Notes: generated by a model not told the origin, from the letters alone. 64,000 nucleotides of DNA from SMYC01 sp965197495 (GCA_965197495.1 OZ240210.1:1984001-2048000); one strand, 5' to 3'. Positions 28,811 to 38,835 are shown, counted from the first letter of the stretch. Translations and numbers: made by a program.

Positions 28811-30528
28811 GCCTCTCCAGCCATTTCAGTGGATCCTCTTGAGGGTGAGACCGCCACAGTTTAGGTAGACGAGACTGATGAGAGCTTCAGCAGAGTGGAG
28901 TCCAAAGCTGCGGTGGCTCAGCAGCCGGATTTTGTTGTTCATTCCTTCGAGTCGGCCGTTGCTGAGTCTCCACGTGACCCACGCGATGACGCCATCGAAG
29001 TGCCTGCGGATCATCTTCGCCGCGCGTTTGACGGGCTCTATCCTTGAGCTCATAGCGCGCCGCAGCCATCCTCGGAGAAACTTCTTGGCCCATGTCTCGG
29101 TTTTGTAGGTGTAGAGGTCCATGAAGTCGTCGCGCAGAAGCATGGCGCGGTAGAGGCGACGATTAGCTCGCACCTGCTCGCGGAGTACCCGTTTGTCTTT
29201 CGCGCTGCGGTTGTGCTTGGCCTTGAGAAGGGGAAACTTGGTGTTTTTGAGGTTCCGCCGGGCAGTCCCTTTGAGCTCGCGCACCAGCTCGCGCCGGGTC
29301 TTATCCACGGCCTCATTCAGGTGCTTGACGATGTGGAAGCGGTCAAAGATCACCGGTGCCTGAGGCGCCTTCTTGCCGACGACAGTTATGTACGGCTCCC
29401 ACATGTCCATGCTGACCGCTTCGAGTTCCGCGGCTCTTTGTGGTCCGAGCTTGCGGAAAAACCGCAGCAGCGTCTTGGCCTTGCGCTCCTTTCCCGCCCA
29501 GACGACCCGGCCGCTGAGATGGTCTATCACCACTGTCAAGTACTTATGGCGTTTGCGGTAGCTGATCTCGTCCATCCCAATCACCCGCAATCCATCGAGC
29601 TCGCGCCGCTCATCCCGTTGCTCGGCAACCACCCGCTGGATGATCCGTCGCACCGAACGCCACGTCACTCGGAAATATTCCGCGACGGCGCTGACGTCCG
29701 CCCTCTGTGCCAGCCACGCTACCTCTTGTTCGAAGCTCTTGGTAAAGCGGCTCCCCTTGTCGGCCCAAGGCACCTTTTCTTTGACCACGCCACAACGCCG
29801 ACAAACCACTCGCCGGATCGAGTAGCGAAGATAGCTCCGGACACCGAACAGGTCCAAGTGCCGCCAGTAACGATTGTAGCGATCTTTGTTCTTGCGGACC
29901 TTTCGACCGCAAACCCCGCACAGAGGCTTCCTCCTCCGTGGTACGACATCCACCACCACTCTGGCTTTGTCCGCCTGGAAGTGGAAATTTCGGACCCACA
30001 GGCCTTGCAATCCGATGAGCTTGTTGACTAACGTGGTAACGCGCATCGCGAGAACGCTCCTTTTTCTTGCCGAAAAAGGATTCTAGCGTTCTCGCCGATG
30101 CGCATCTAAACATGGCTTACCCTCTCAACCCACAGGCCTCACCAAATGCCACTGCCCCGCAGCGCGAAACGAGGCTGTGGGAAACGCCCCCACGGTCCGG
30201 ATCGTTCAAGGCCTTGCTCACGACTGAGCTCTCTTCGAAGCCTGGAAGGGCATTTTCCATAGCCTCCACTGATCGATGCCTCCCCTTCCTTATTCCAAAT
30301 GAATGAATCCTTCTTGTATATATCAGGAGGGGCCTGTGGGCGCTTGTGGGAAACGCGAAGCGTTTTCCAAGCGATTGTGGAAAACGCCGCTGCTACGTTT
30401 GTACCTGCTCACAACCCATCCCTAACGCCTCTCTCTCCAGGAGTTTCCGGTGTTTTCCACAATCGCGGCAGCGTCCATAGGCCATACCCTCGCGCCCAAA
30501 TCAGATCCCCAGAAACGACAGGAGAACC
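28811..30528 (-). mobile_element. Complete ISL3-family insertion sequence, copy B
   Basis: The 1718-bp element is bounded by imperfect inverted repeats (GCCTCTCCAGCCATTTC left; GGTTCTCCTGTCGTTTC read inward from the right). AAAATTAT is present directly outside both ends (28803-28810 and 30529-30536), an 8-bp target duplication as expected for ISL3. It carries an intact transposase and an unusually long (about 480 bp) leader with six GTGGRAAACGC-type motifs. It is inserted between fprA and the RND gene cluster. Confidence 0.92.
28826..30046 (-). CDS. ISL3-family transposase (intact)
   Basis: A 406-residue transposase. N-terminal zinc finger CGVCGRK with CRRCGVV; helix-turn-helix SAVAEYFRVTWRSVRRII; DDE acids at GMDEISY, VSMDMWEPY and GRLEGMNNK. 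No frameshift or stop. Start ATG at 30046. This is the only copy in the window that looks able to mobilise itself and possibly the broken copies. Confidence 0.93.
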   Translation of the reverse strand: MRVTTLVNKLIGLQGLWVRNFHFQADKARVVVDVVPRRRKPLCGVCGRKVRKNKDRYNRYWRHLDLFGVRSYLRYSIRRVVCRRCGVVKEKVPWADKGSRFTKSFEQEVAWLAQRADVSAVAEYFRVTWRSVRRIIQRVVAEQRDERRELDGLRVIGMDEISYRKRHKYLTVVIDHLSGRVVWAGKERKAKTLLRFFRKLGPQRAAELEAVSMDMWEPYITVVGKKAPQAPVIFDRFHIVKHLNEAVDKTRRELVRELKGTARRNLKNTKFPLLKAKHNRSAKDKRVLREQVRANRRLYRAMLLRDDFMDLYTYKTETWAKKFLRGWLRRAMSSRIEPVKRAAKMIRRHFDGVIAWVTWRLSNGRLEGMNNKIRLLSHRSFGLHSAEALISLVYLNCGGLTLKRIH

Positions 30529-30578
30529 AAAATTATACCCGCAGAGAACGATCGACCCACAGCCGGCCCAGAACTTTT

Positions 30579-33500
30579 TCAGGCCGTTCGATCGAGGACC
30601 GAGTAGACCGCCGGGATGATCAGGAGTGTCAGCACGGTCGAGACCAGCAGGCCGCCGATGACGGTAATCGCCATCGGGGCACGAAGCTCACTGCCTTCGC
30701 CGAGGCCAAGCGCCATCGGTAAAAGCCCGAGCACCGTCGTCGCGGTCGTCATCAAGATCGGCCGCAAGCGGAGCTTACCGGCTTCCATCAAAGCCTCCAC
30801 TTTGGCCTTGCCTTCACGTCTCAACCGGTTCGTCGTGTCGACGAGGATGATCGCGTTGTTCACGACGATGCCTGCGAGCATGATGACCCCGATGAGGACG
30901 ACGACGCTCACCGTCACGTTCAGGAGATAGAGCGTGACGAGCACGCCCACGAGCGAGAACGGAACGCTGAAGAGAATGACGAACGGGTGGAGGAGCGATT
31001 CGAATTGGGACGCCATCACGAGATAGACCATGAAGACCGCGAGGAGAATGGCGAAGCGCATGCTCTCGAACGAGGTCTCCATTTCCTGCTGCTGGCCGCC
31101 CATGCGCCAGTCGAAACCCATGGGCAAAGTCATCTCGCCGATCTGTGTTTCGATATCCACGGACGCGGAAGCCAAATCGCGATCGACGAGGTTGGCGGTG
31201 ATGACGGCCACGCGCTCTCCGTCCGATCGCCGGATCTCGGCGGGTCCTTCCGTCTCCTCCACCGTCGCGACCGACGAGAGCGGGATGGGCGTCGTGCCTG
31301 TCCGGGCGATGTTGAGGTTCCGCAAATCACCCGCGCTGTCTCGGAACTGCTCCTGCGCCCGGAGCCGGATGTCGATCGTGCGATCTTCGCGGGTGATGTC
31401 CGTCGCCACGTCCCCGAGCACTTTCGAGCGCACGAGGGACGCGACCTCCATCACGTTATAGCCGAACGTCGCGAGGCGGTCGCGATCGAATCGAATTTGG
31501 AGCTCGGGGTTTCCACCCTCGGTCGAGGACTTGATGTCGACGAGGCCTGGAATCGTCTCCATCCGCGCCATGAGCTCGTCGGCGAGCCGCGTGAGAAGGT
31601 TCAAGTTGAAGCCACGGATCTCGACTTCGATGGGTGTCTTGAAGCTGAAATAAGTCGGCCGACCGAAGCGGTAGAGCATTTCCCCCTCGGCTTCGAGCGA
31701 GGGACGGAGAAGCTCCATCAGGGCTTCTTCCCGTTCCAGGCTCGACGGCGGTGACACGGTCATCGTGAGCTGGCCGATATTCTCTCGAAGCTCTCCCGCC
31801 GTTCCGCCCTGCTCGTTGCTTGAGCCCACGACGGTGTAGACGGAAGTAATCCCCTCGAAATTCATCGCTTCTCGTCCCAGGAGCTGCATCCTTCTTTCGT
31901 TGAGCTCCAGGTGGGTGCCGGGCGGAAGCTCTGTGTTGACGAAGAACTCGCCTTGCACGAGCTCGGGGACGAGCTCGCTCCCGAGCTTGTCTACGAGAAG
32001 AAGCGAGGACGCGAAGACGAGCAGCGTGACGCCGATGAAGGGATAGGGCCGCCCGAGCACCGCGGCCTGCACGCGCGGATAGCCCTCACTCAGGGCTCCA
32101 TAGAACACGTGAAAGATCTTCGACGGCACGAACAAAACGGCGAGGAGCACGTAAGTCAAACCCTTCACGATCCATTTGACGAGCCGGGCTATCGAGAGCC
32201 CGACGAAGTCCACGGCGGCAATGACGAGCTTCGCAATCTTCGAGCGGTTGTGCTCGGGCACATCTTCTCTGGGCGCCGCTCCGAACTTGCGCGAGGCGAG
32301 CATCGGGATCAAGGTCAGCGCGACGAAGAGCGACACGGTCAGAGAGTAGGTGACGGTCAAGGCCTGGTCGCCAAAGAGCTGGCCCGCGACCCCTTCGACA
32401 AAGACGATGGGGACGAAGACACAAACGGTCGTCATCGTGCTCGCGATGACCGCCTGGCCGACCTCACCCGCGCCCGCGCGCGCCGCTTCGACGATGTCGA
32501 GCCCGTCCTCTCGTTTTCTTTGGATGGATTCGAGCACGACGATCGAGTTGTCCACGAGAAGCCCGATGCCAAGCGTGATGCCGCCGAGCGACATGATGTT
32601 GAGCGAGATGCCCGAGACGAACATGAGAAAAAACGTCGCCACGACCGAGACGGGGATCGAGATGCCGATGATGATCGTCGACTTCAAGTCCCGTAGAAAG
32701 AGCATGAGGACCAAGATCGCGAGTCCACCGCCGATGAACGCAGTTTGCAGCACTTCGGTGACCGACTGGCTTATGTAACGCGACTGGTCCGTGATGAGCT
32801 GGAGCTCGAGACCTTCGCCGAGACGCTCGAGCCGCTCCCCGAGAAGCTCCACCCGCTCTTTGACGGCTTGCGCGACAGTAACCGTGTTCGTGCCGCCTTC
32901 CTTGTAGATCGCGATCTCGACTGCTTCGCGGCCATCGATGCGGCTTATGATCTCGCGCTCTTTGTGGCCGCGGGTGATGAGCGCGACGTCTTCGAGACGG
33001 ATGTCGGGGCGCGCGCTGTCGATGACGATGTGCCGCATGTCCGACGGGCGCTCGAACTCGTTGATAGTGCGGACGAGATATTCCGTCTGCCCGTCCTGAA
33101 GCCGTCCGCCCGTCAAGTTCACGTTCTCGGCCGCGAGACGCGCTACCACTTGCGCGACGCTCACTCCGAGATTCGAAAGGCGACGCTCATCGATCTCGAT
33201 ATGGATCTCTTCTTCGAGCCCGCCGCTCACGAGTACCGCCGCAACACCTTCCACGCGCTCGAGGAGCCTTTTGACCTCCCGCTCGCCAATGAGTCGCAAA
33301 CGGATGAGGTCCTCACCGCCGTAGAGCCCGAGCCGCATGATCGGGTCGAGCGAGGGGTCGTAGCGCAGCAGCACGGGCCTGTCGGCGTCGTCGGGGAGAA
33401 CGACGAGGTCGAGGCGCTCCCGCACGTCGAGCGCCGCCATGTCCATGTTGGCGTCCCAGCCGAACTCGAGCGTGACTTCACTCGTGTTGGAGCGAGAGCT

Positions 33501-33746
33501 CGAGACGACGCGCACGACGTTGTTGACGACGCCGACCGCGTTCTCGATGGGTTTGGTGATGAGGCTCTCCACCTCGGAGGGCGCCGTGCCTTCGAACTCG
33601 GTTCGGACAGTGACCGACGGGTAAGTTATCTCGGGAAGGAGGTCGACAGCGAGGTCACGAAACGCGACGACACCGAAGACGACCGCAGCGATGCAGAACA
33701 CGAGGATGGTGACGGGGCGGCGCGTCGAGAAGAGGACTATCCGCAT
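30579..33746 (-). CDS. RND-family efflux transporter, inner-membrane pump (second of locus)
   Basis: A 1055-residue AcrB-like proton antiporter. It begins RIVLFSTRRPVTILVFCIAA (TM1), has a large periplasmic porter domain, the TM4 region with GIGLLVDNSIVVLESI, a second porter domain and TM7-12, ending with GVIMLAGIVVNNAIILVDT. Residues suggest a hydrophobic/amphiphilic (HAE) rather than heavy-metal type, but this is uncertain. It lies directly downstream of the membrane-fusion gene, so two pumps share one fusion protein, either as alternatives or as a heteromeric pump. Confidence 0.93.
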   Translation of the reverse strand: MRIVLFSTRRPVTILVFCIAAVVFGVVAFRDLAVDLLPEITYPSVTVRTEFEGTAPSEVESLITKPIENAVGVVNNVVRVVSSSRSNTSEVTLEFGWDANMDMAALDVRERLDLVVLPDDADRPVLLRYDPSLDPIMRLGLYGGEDLIRLRLIGEREVKRLLERVEGVAAVLVSGGLEEEIHIEIDERRLSNLGVSVAQVVARLAAENVNLTGGRLQDGQTEYLVRTINEFERPSDMRHIVIDSARPDIRLEDVALITRGHKEREIISRIDGREAVEIAIYKEGGTNTVTVAQAVKERVELLGERLERLGEGLELQLITDQSRYISQSVTEVLQTAFIGGGLAILVLMLFLRDLKSTIIIGISIPVSVVATFFLMFVSGISLNIMSLGGITLGIGLLVDNSIVVLESIQRKREDGLDIVEAARAGAGEVGQAVIASTMTTVCVFVPIVFVEGVAGQLFGDQALTVTYSLTVSLFVALTLIPMLASRKFGAAPREDVPEHNRSKIAKLVIAAVDFVGLSIARLVKWIVKGLTYVLLAVLFVPSKIFHVFYGALSEGYPRVQAAVLGRPYPFIGVTLLVFASSLLLVDKLGSELVPELVQGEFFVNTELPPGTHLELNERRMQLLGREAMNFEGITSVYTVVGSSNEQGGTAGELRENIGQLTMTVSPPSSLEREEALMELLRPSLEAEGEMLYRFGRPTYFSFKTPIEVEIRGFNLNLLTRLADELMARMETIPGLVDIKSSTEGGNPELQIRFDRDRLATFGYNVMEVASLVRSKVLGDVATDITREDRTIDIRLRAQEQFRDSAGDLRNLNIARTGTTPIPLSSVATVEETEGPAEIRRSDGERVAVITANLVDRDLASASVDIETQIGEMTLPMGFDWRMGGQQQEMETSFESMRFAILLAVFMVYLVMASQFESLLHPFVILFSVPFSLVGVLVTLYLLNVTVSVVVLIGVIMLAGIVVNNAIILVDTTNRLRREGKAKVEALMEAGKLRLRPILMTTATTVLGLLPMALGLGEGSELRAPMAITVIGGLLVSTVLTLLIIPAVYSVLDRTA

Positions 33747-33753
33747 TTCGGGT

Positions 33754-33774
33754 TCAGCATTCAGGATTCAGGAT
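33754..33774 (+). repeat. Heptamer repeat between RND and fusion genes
   Basis: TCAGCAT, TCAGGAT, TCAGGAT, directly upstream of the second RND start codon on the opposite strand. It is followed (33787-33831) by three partial copies of TTAGTGCTCGGG. Both lie in the gap between two co-directional genes of one operon. Confidence 0.75.
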
Positions 33775-33820
33775 CGCTTTTCGATGCTTAGTGCTCGGGC
33801 CCCTTAGTGCTCGGGCTTCC

Positions 33821-35209
33821 TTAGTGCTGGCCCTCTTGGCGGCGTTTTATGGCTTGTTCGATTTGTTCGTCGGTCATGCCTCGTTCTCGCATGCGGCTCT
33901 TTACGCGCTCTAGTTGCTCTGGGGTCATGTTGGAGAAGTCCGGGCGGTGGTCTCCGCCTCCTCCAGGGCGTCCGGGGCGCCCAGGTCGTCCTGTTTCGGG
34001 GGGGCGTTCGAAGCTTTCGCCTTCGTGTCGGGCGGTGGTCATTTCTTCAGCGCCGGGTCCTTTTAGGACTTGCACCGGGGTGCCGTCCGTCAGGCCGTCT
34101 TGGCCGACTACGATGACGCGCTCGCCGGCTCGAAGGCCAGAGAGGACTTCCACGATATCGGTTTCTTCATAACCGAGCTCGATGTCGCGGCGGGCGGCTT
34201 GGCCGTCTTCCGCGACGAAGACGGTATCGCTGAGACTTTCGATCGAGAGCGCGCGCTTCGGCATGACGACAGCGTTTTTGTGGGTGTCGGTCACGAGGAA
34301 GACGCTCGCGAACATACCGGGGCTCAGCTTGCCGCGCGCGCGCACTTGGAGCGTGACACGGATGGTGCCGGTCGTCGCGTCGACGACGGGGCTTACCCGC
34401 AGAACACTCGCTTCGAAACGCTGGCCGGGCCAGGCTTCGACGTTCAGATAGGCCGTCTGCCCTTTTCGAAGCCGCGAGAGCTCTTTCTCGGGCACTTGAA
34501 TCTTGCACAGAAGGGGATCGAACTCGGAGAATCGAAAGAGCGGCTGGTTCGCCGTCACGTTCTCTGCCAGCTTGACGAGGCGGTCGACGACGATCCCGTC
34601 GAAAGGCGCGGCGACTTCCGTGTAGTCATAAAGAATCTCGGCGCCCATGAGCTGCGCTTGCGCGGACTCGAGCTGCGTGAGAGCGGCGTCGTACACCTCT
34701 TCCGAAATGATCTCGCTCTCACGCGCCGAGGTAGCACGCTTGTGCGCGCGGGTCGCGTCCTTCAGCGCGACTTTGGCGATCTCGACTTGAGCGCGAAGCT
34801 CGGTCTCGTCGATCCGCAGCATGACGTCTCCCTTTTTGAGGCGCATGCCTTCTTCCGCCAAGAGCTCTACGATTGGACCTTGGGTCCGCGCAACGATCTC
34901 GACATCGTTCTCGGCTTCGAGGCTTCCATTCGTCTCGAGAAAGGACGACACCGAGCGCCTCTCGATCGAAGCGACTTCGACGGGAACGGCCGCCGAGCGG
35001 CTTTCGCCTCCACCCATGCCTGGGGGGCCGCCGCCGTGTCCACCGGGGCCGCGTCTTTGACCATTGGGACCATTGGGACCATTGGGGCCTTTGGCGCCCT
35101 TTCCGGGAGGAGCGCCCTCGCTGGGAGAGCTGCCTCCGCAAGCGCTTGAGAGAAAACCCGCCGCCGCGACGGCGACCGCCAGTAGAAGTACCCGTCTAGC
35201 TTTCATCAT
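33821..35209 (-). CDS. RND periplasmic membrane-fusion lipoprotein
   Basis: The frame opens at 35341, but residues before the MMKARR at 35209 are encoded by a 9-bp repeat (SLL/GLL units) and are not credible. From 35209 the protein has a lipoprotein signal (VAVAAAGFLSSAC), a Gly/Pro-rich spacer with GPNGPNGPNG, then the HlyD/AcrA core: biotinyl-lipoyl halves (VEIVARTQGPIVELLAEEG, DYTEVAAPFDGIV), hairpin and beta-barrel. The last 35 residues form an unusual helix (MTPEQLERVKSRMRERGMTD) like those of Spy-type proteins. About 463 residues. It links the two flanking pumps to an outer-membrane channel not found here. Confidence 0.9.
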   Translation of the reverse strand: MMKARRVLLLAVAVAAAGFLSSACGGSSPSEGAPPGKGAKGPNGPNGPNGQRRGPGGHGGGPPGMGGGESRSAAVPVEVASIERRSVSSFLETNGSLEAENDVEIVARTQGPIVELLAEEGMRLKKGDVMLRIDETELRAQVEIAKVALKDATRAHKRATSARESEIISEEVYDAALTQLESAQAQLMGAEILYDYTEVAAPFDGIVVDRLVKLAENVTANQPLFRFSEFDPLLCKIQVPEKELSRLRKGQTAYLNVEAWPGQRFEASVLRVSPVVDATTGTIRVTLQVRARGKLSPGMFASVFLVTDTHKNAVVMPKRALSIESLSDTVFVAEDGQAARRDIELGYEETDIVEVLSGLRAGERVIVVGQDGLTDGTPVQVLKGPGAEEMTTARHEGESFERPPETGRPGRPGRPGGGGDHRPDFSNMTPEQLERVKSRMRERGMTDEQIEQAIKRRQEGQH

Positions 35210-35223
35210 CCGTGTCAACCTCA

Positions 35224-35288
35224 AAAGGCCCAAAAGGCCCAAAAGGCCCAAAAGGCTCAAAAGGCTCAAAAGGCTCAAAAGGCTCAAG
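35224..35288 (+). repeat. 9-bp tandem repeat between first RND pump and fusion gene
   Basis: Seven head-to-tail copies of AAAAGGCCC or AAAAGGCTC (three then four). The array lies in the space between the end of the first pump gene and the start of the fusion gene, i.e. in the fusion gene's leader. Copy-number change could alter translation of the fusion gene (inference). Confidence 0.9.
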
Positions 35289-35297
35289 GCTCGTGGC

Positions 35298-38200
35298 TCA
35301 AGCCGCTCGAACAATTTTTCCGAAAAATCGGGTGGAGTCATCCGCTAGCGAGTAAATCGTCGGGATGATCACGAGCGTCAGAAAGGTCGACGTCGTGAGT
35401 CCGGCGAGAATGACCAACCCCACGGGCGCCCAGTTGCCGGCCCGGCCTTCCATGTTCCCTAGAAAACCAGGGAAGATGAGCGGCGCCACCATCGGAAACA
35501 AACCGAGAATCGTTGTGAGCGCGGTCATCAAGATAGGCCGCAAACGATGCGTCCCGCCAACGACGATGGCTTCGTCGCGCGGCACGCCTTGCCACCTCAG
35601 ATGATTGATGTGCGCGATGAGCACGATGGCGTTGTTGACGACCACCCCGACCAGAATGATGAGCCCTATATTCGCCATGTTGTCGAGCGGCTGACTCGTG
35701 AGCTTCAACACTATCCCGACGCCGATGAAAGCGAACGGGATGGCGAACATGATCGTGAAAGGCTGGACGAAGCTCTCGAAAAGCGCCGCCATGATCAAGT
35801 AGATAAGACCGAGCGCGAAGAGGAACGCGAAGAGCGCGCTCCCCCAGTCCTGCTGGGCGCGACCCCACCTGCGCCCGAAGCCCCATTCGTAGCCCAGAGG
35901 CAAGCTGATGCTGTTCATAATCTGGCTGACTTGGCCCTGCATGCGGAACGAGGCGCCGGCCGTGTTGGTATTGGCGGTGATACTGAGCTTGGGCCTCTTG
36001 TCCTCCCGCTCGATATGCCGCGGCCCCTGTTGTATCTCGAAATCCGCCATCGCCCCGATGGGAAGCGCCGCCGCGCTCGACATGATCGGCATCTTCTTTA
36101 ATTGATCCAGCGTCGAGCGGTCCTCCTCCCGGAACTGCACGACGAGGTCGACTTCCCGATCGTCCGCGGAGATCCGGCTGACCGGGCGGGAGGACAAAGC
36201 ACTCGAGATGGAGAAGGCCACCGCTTGTGTCGAAAGCCCCGAAGCGAGCGCGCGCTCGCGATCGACGCTCACATGAATCTCGTCGGTGCCGCTGTCGAGC
36301 GTGCTGTCGACGTCGCGCGCCCAGGACGTGTCCTCGAGAGCGCTCACGACGCGCTCAGCCACGAGCTCGAGCACGGCCATGTCGTCGCCTTTGAGATCCA
36401 GATTGACGCCGAAACTGCCGCCGTGGGGCCCATGGCCCGTACTCTGTGCGATCTTGAAATTGACGCCCGCTTTCGCTGGCAGAAGGTCGCGGATCGCGTC
36501 TCGGATCTCGCGCACCGGGCGCTTTGCCTCTTCCTCGTCGACGAGATAGATGTCGACTTTTCGGCGCCCGCGAAAGCCTCCCCGGGAACGTCCGCCGGTG
36601 CGGCTATAGCGATAGACGACGTCTGAAATGTCGAGCTCTTCCTGCTTCTCGTTGAGTATCTTGGCGACTTCCGCGTAGAGCTCCCGGGTCTGCTCGAGGG
36701 AATAAGAGCGCGGCGTATCGACGTTGATGGAGATCTGCCGGGCCATCGTGCGCGGAGAGAACGTCCGTTCGATCGTGCCGAGAAGCACGAACGAGCCGTA
36801 GAGCATCCCGACGATAGCGAGGAAGAACACGAAGCGGTGCTTCAACGTGAAACCGATGACGTGGCCATAGCCTGTCTCGAGCACCTCGGTGAGCTTCGAC
36901 TCTTTCTTTGTTTCACCGGCGAGAAGAATGGACGCCACCATCGGCACGACCGTCAGCGCAACGAGAAGCGACGACACCATCACGATACAGATGGTGATGC
37001 CGATATCGAGCATGAAGCGCATGAATCCGCCGCCCGTCGCCGCGAGAAAGACCATGGGGATGAACACGCACATGGTCGTGAGCGTGGACGCGATGATGGG
37101 CATCGCCACCGCCGTGGTGCCTCGGAGGGCCGCCGTCCGCGGGTCCTCGCCAAGATCCGTGAAGTGGCGCGAAATCGACTCGATGACCACGACCGAGTTG
37201 TCCACGAGCATCCCGACCGCGAGCATGAGTCCCATCAAGCTCACGACATTGATCGTCGTCGTCACCAACCCGAGCTGTCGCAAAAAGTACAAAATGACGA
37301 AAGTCAGGATGATCGAGATGGGGATCGAGATGGCGACGAGCGCTGTCGTACGAAGCTTCCGGAGGAAGAGGAAGAGAAAAATGACGGCGAGAACGCCCCC
37401 GAGAAGCCCGGCATTGCGCAGCTGTCCGAGCCCCTGACGCACGTCCACGGAAGAGTCCTGCAGGATGCGCGTCTCGAGGCCTTCGGCCGACGGCATCGCC
37501 TTGATTATTTCGAGCTCCTCTTTCGCTCCGTCGACGACGGCGAGAAGGTTCGCAGTGGAGGCCTTGTAGACGCTGAGCGTGACCGCCTCATTGTCGTTGA
37601 GATAGTTGAAGTTCTCTTGCCGCGGGTACGTGTAGGAGACGTCGGCGACGTCCTTAATGCGAACACCGGAAGAGCCAATCGGAAGCTTCTCGATCTCCTC
37701 GATCGTTTGAAACTCCCCGACCGAGCGTACGATGAGCTTGCGCGGGCCTTCCTTGATGTAGCCGCCCGAAACGTTCACATGGTTGTTCCGCAAAACGCTG
37801 GTGATGTCACGCGCGTCGAGGCCGGCGGCTTGCAGGCGGCTCGGCCGGAGCTGCACTTGAAGCTCGCGCTTCCTGATGCCGCGAACCTCGACCGAAGCCA
37901 CCCCCTCGAGCCGCTCGAGGCGCCGCTGCACGACTTGCTCGGTAAATTCGTAGAAGCGGTCCTTGTCCCACTCGGTGCTCAAGTGAAAACGAAAAACAGG
38001 GATGTCGGTGCTCTGGAAGCGACGGATGCGAATCCGGCGCAGATCGTCGGGGAGCAAGTGGCGCACGCGATCGATGCGGTCGCGCACTTCGACGGCGGCG
38101 AGATCCATGTCCACGTTGTCTTTGAAGGTGATGCTGACGCTGCCTTCGGTGGCGGAAGCGCTCGCGCTCAACGTGTCGATACCGTTGATGGTCCCGAGGA

Positions 38201-38462
38201 TGTCTTCGAGGGGCCGCACGATGAGCCGCTCGACCTCCTCGGGAGACGAGGAGCTGTAGGGCGCGCTCACCCACATGCTGTTCGAGGAAAAGCTCGGCAT
38301 GAACTCGAGCGGGAGCCGCGTCAGCGACAAGTAGCCGAGAACAAAAATGCCGAGGACCGCCATGGTCATCGTCACCCGCCGCTCGACGGCGAACTTCGCG
38401 ATGGGGTTGATATGCTCTTTATCGCCCACGCCTGTGCTCCCTTTTGGACTCGTATTCTGCAA
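35298..38462 (-). CDS. RND-family efflux transporter, inner-membrane pump (first of locus)
   Basis: A 1054-residue AcrB-like transporter with the usual twelve TM and two porter domains: FAVERRVTMTMAVLGIFVLG (TM1), GLMLAVGMLVDNSVVVIESI (TM4) and GLIILVGVVVNNAIVLIAHI near TM10-11. It is only distantly similar to the second pump in the locus. The start overlaps the Spy/CpxP-like gene by 44 bp. With that gene, the fusion protein and the second pump it forms a single regulated efflux operon. Confidence 0.93.
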   Translation of the reverse strand: MQNTSPKGSTGVGDKEHINPIAKFAVERRVTMTMAVLGIFVLGYLSLTRLPLEFMPSFSSNSMWVSAPYSSSSPEEVERLIVRPLEDILGTINGIDTLSASASATEGSVSITFKDNVDMDLAAVEVRDRIDRVRHLLPDDLRRIRIRRFQSTDIPVFRFHLSTEWDKDRFYEFTEQVVQRRLERLEGVASVEVRGIRKRELQVQLRPSRLQAAGLDARDITSVLRNNHVNVSGGYIKEGPRKLIVRSVGEFQTIEEIEKLPIGSSGVRIKDVADVSYTYPRQENFNYLNDNEAVTLSVYKASTANLLAVVDGAKEELEIIKAMPSAEGLETRILQDSSVDVRQGLGQLRNAGLLGGVLAVIFLFLFLRKLRTTALVAISIPISIILTFVILYFLRQLGLVTTTINVVSLMGLMLAVGMLVDNSVVVIESISRHFTDLGEDPRTAALRGTTAVAMPIIASTLTTMCVFIPMVFLAATGGGFMRFMLDIGITICIVMVSSLLVALTVVPMVASILLAGETKKESKLTEVLETGYGHVIGFTLKHRFVFFLAIVGMLYGSFVLLGTIERTFSPRTMARQISINVDTPRSYSLEQTRELYAEVAKILNEKQEELDISDVVYRYSRTGGRSRGGFRGRRKVDIYLVDEEEAKRPVREIRDAIRDLLPAKAGVNFKIAQSTGHGPHGGSFGVNLDLKGDDMAVLELVAERVVSALEDTSWARDVDSTLDSGTDEIHVSVDRERALASGLSTQAVAFSISSALSSRPVSRISADDREVDLVVQFREEDRSTLDQLKKMPIMSSAAALPIGAMADFEIQQGPRHIEREDKRPKLSITANTNTAGASFRMQGQVSQIMNSISLPLGYEWGFGRRWGRAQQDWGSALFAFLFALGLIYLIMAALFESFVQPFTIMFAIPFAFIGVGIVLKLTSQPLDNMANIGLIILVGVVVNNAIVLIAHINHLRWQGVPRDEAIVVGGTHRLRPILMTALTTILGLFPMVAPLIFPGFLGNMEGRAGNWAPVGLVILAGLTTSTFLTLVIIPTIYSLADDSTRFFGKIVRAA

Positions 38463-38835
38463 CCATCGTGTCGAACTCCACTTTCTGCTCTTCGGTCAGA
38501 AGCTCACGAATATCGTGCCGGATCTGCACTCGCAGCGTCTCGAACTGGCTGCGCGAGTCTTTCCAAAACGCGCGCGCGGTCTCGTGGTGCCGATTCATGA
38601 CGACTTCGAGCTGGGCCACTTGGCCCGACTCGAGGTCGAGCCGCTCCTCGAGCCGCTCGACCATATGACGGCCGTGGTCGCGGTGGTCGCCGCTCCGTCC
38701 ACCGCGCCGCTCGACATCGGCGCCAAAGGCCGTAGGCCCGAGCAGAAAACGGTCGACGAGAATACCCGCGCCGACACCGATGAAAAGTGTCGCCACGAGC
38801 GTGACGCTCATCCACTTCCTTGCTGTAGCCACCAT
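38419..38835 (-). CDS. Spy/CpxP/CnrX-like periplasmic sensor protein
   Basis: A 138-residue protein with an N-terminal membrane anchor or signal (VTLVATLFIGVGAGILVDRF), then a His/Arg-rich helical domain: RRGGRSGDHRDHGRHM, LEERLDLESGQVAQLEVVMN and IRELLTEEQKVEFDTMVAEY, the LTxxQ-like motif of this family. Such proteins sense misfolded protein or metals in the periplasm and control ECF sigma factors. Its place between anti-sigma and RND genes supports that. Metal binding by the HxxH stretch is possible but unproven. Confidence 0.8.
   Translation of the reverse strand: MVATARKWMSVTLVATLFIGVGAGILVDRFLLGPTAFGADVERRGGRSGDHRDHGRHMVERLEERLDLESGQVAQLEVVMNRHHETARAFWKDSRSQFETLRVQIRHDIRELLTEEQKVEFDTMVAEYESKREHRRGR

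Noticed and set aside
31911..33791. Long open frames opposite the RND pump genes
   Set aside because: They mirror the codon structure of the real genes on the other strand and show no domain-like sequence; same for frames opposite dnaK, clpB and fprA.
35210..35341. Upstream start of the fusion protein giving an SLLSLLGLLGLL N-terminus
   Set aside because: Those residues are the translation of a 9-bp satellite; the lipoprotein signal starts at 35209.
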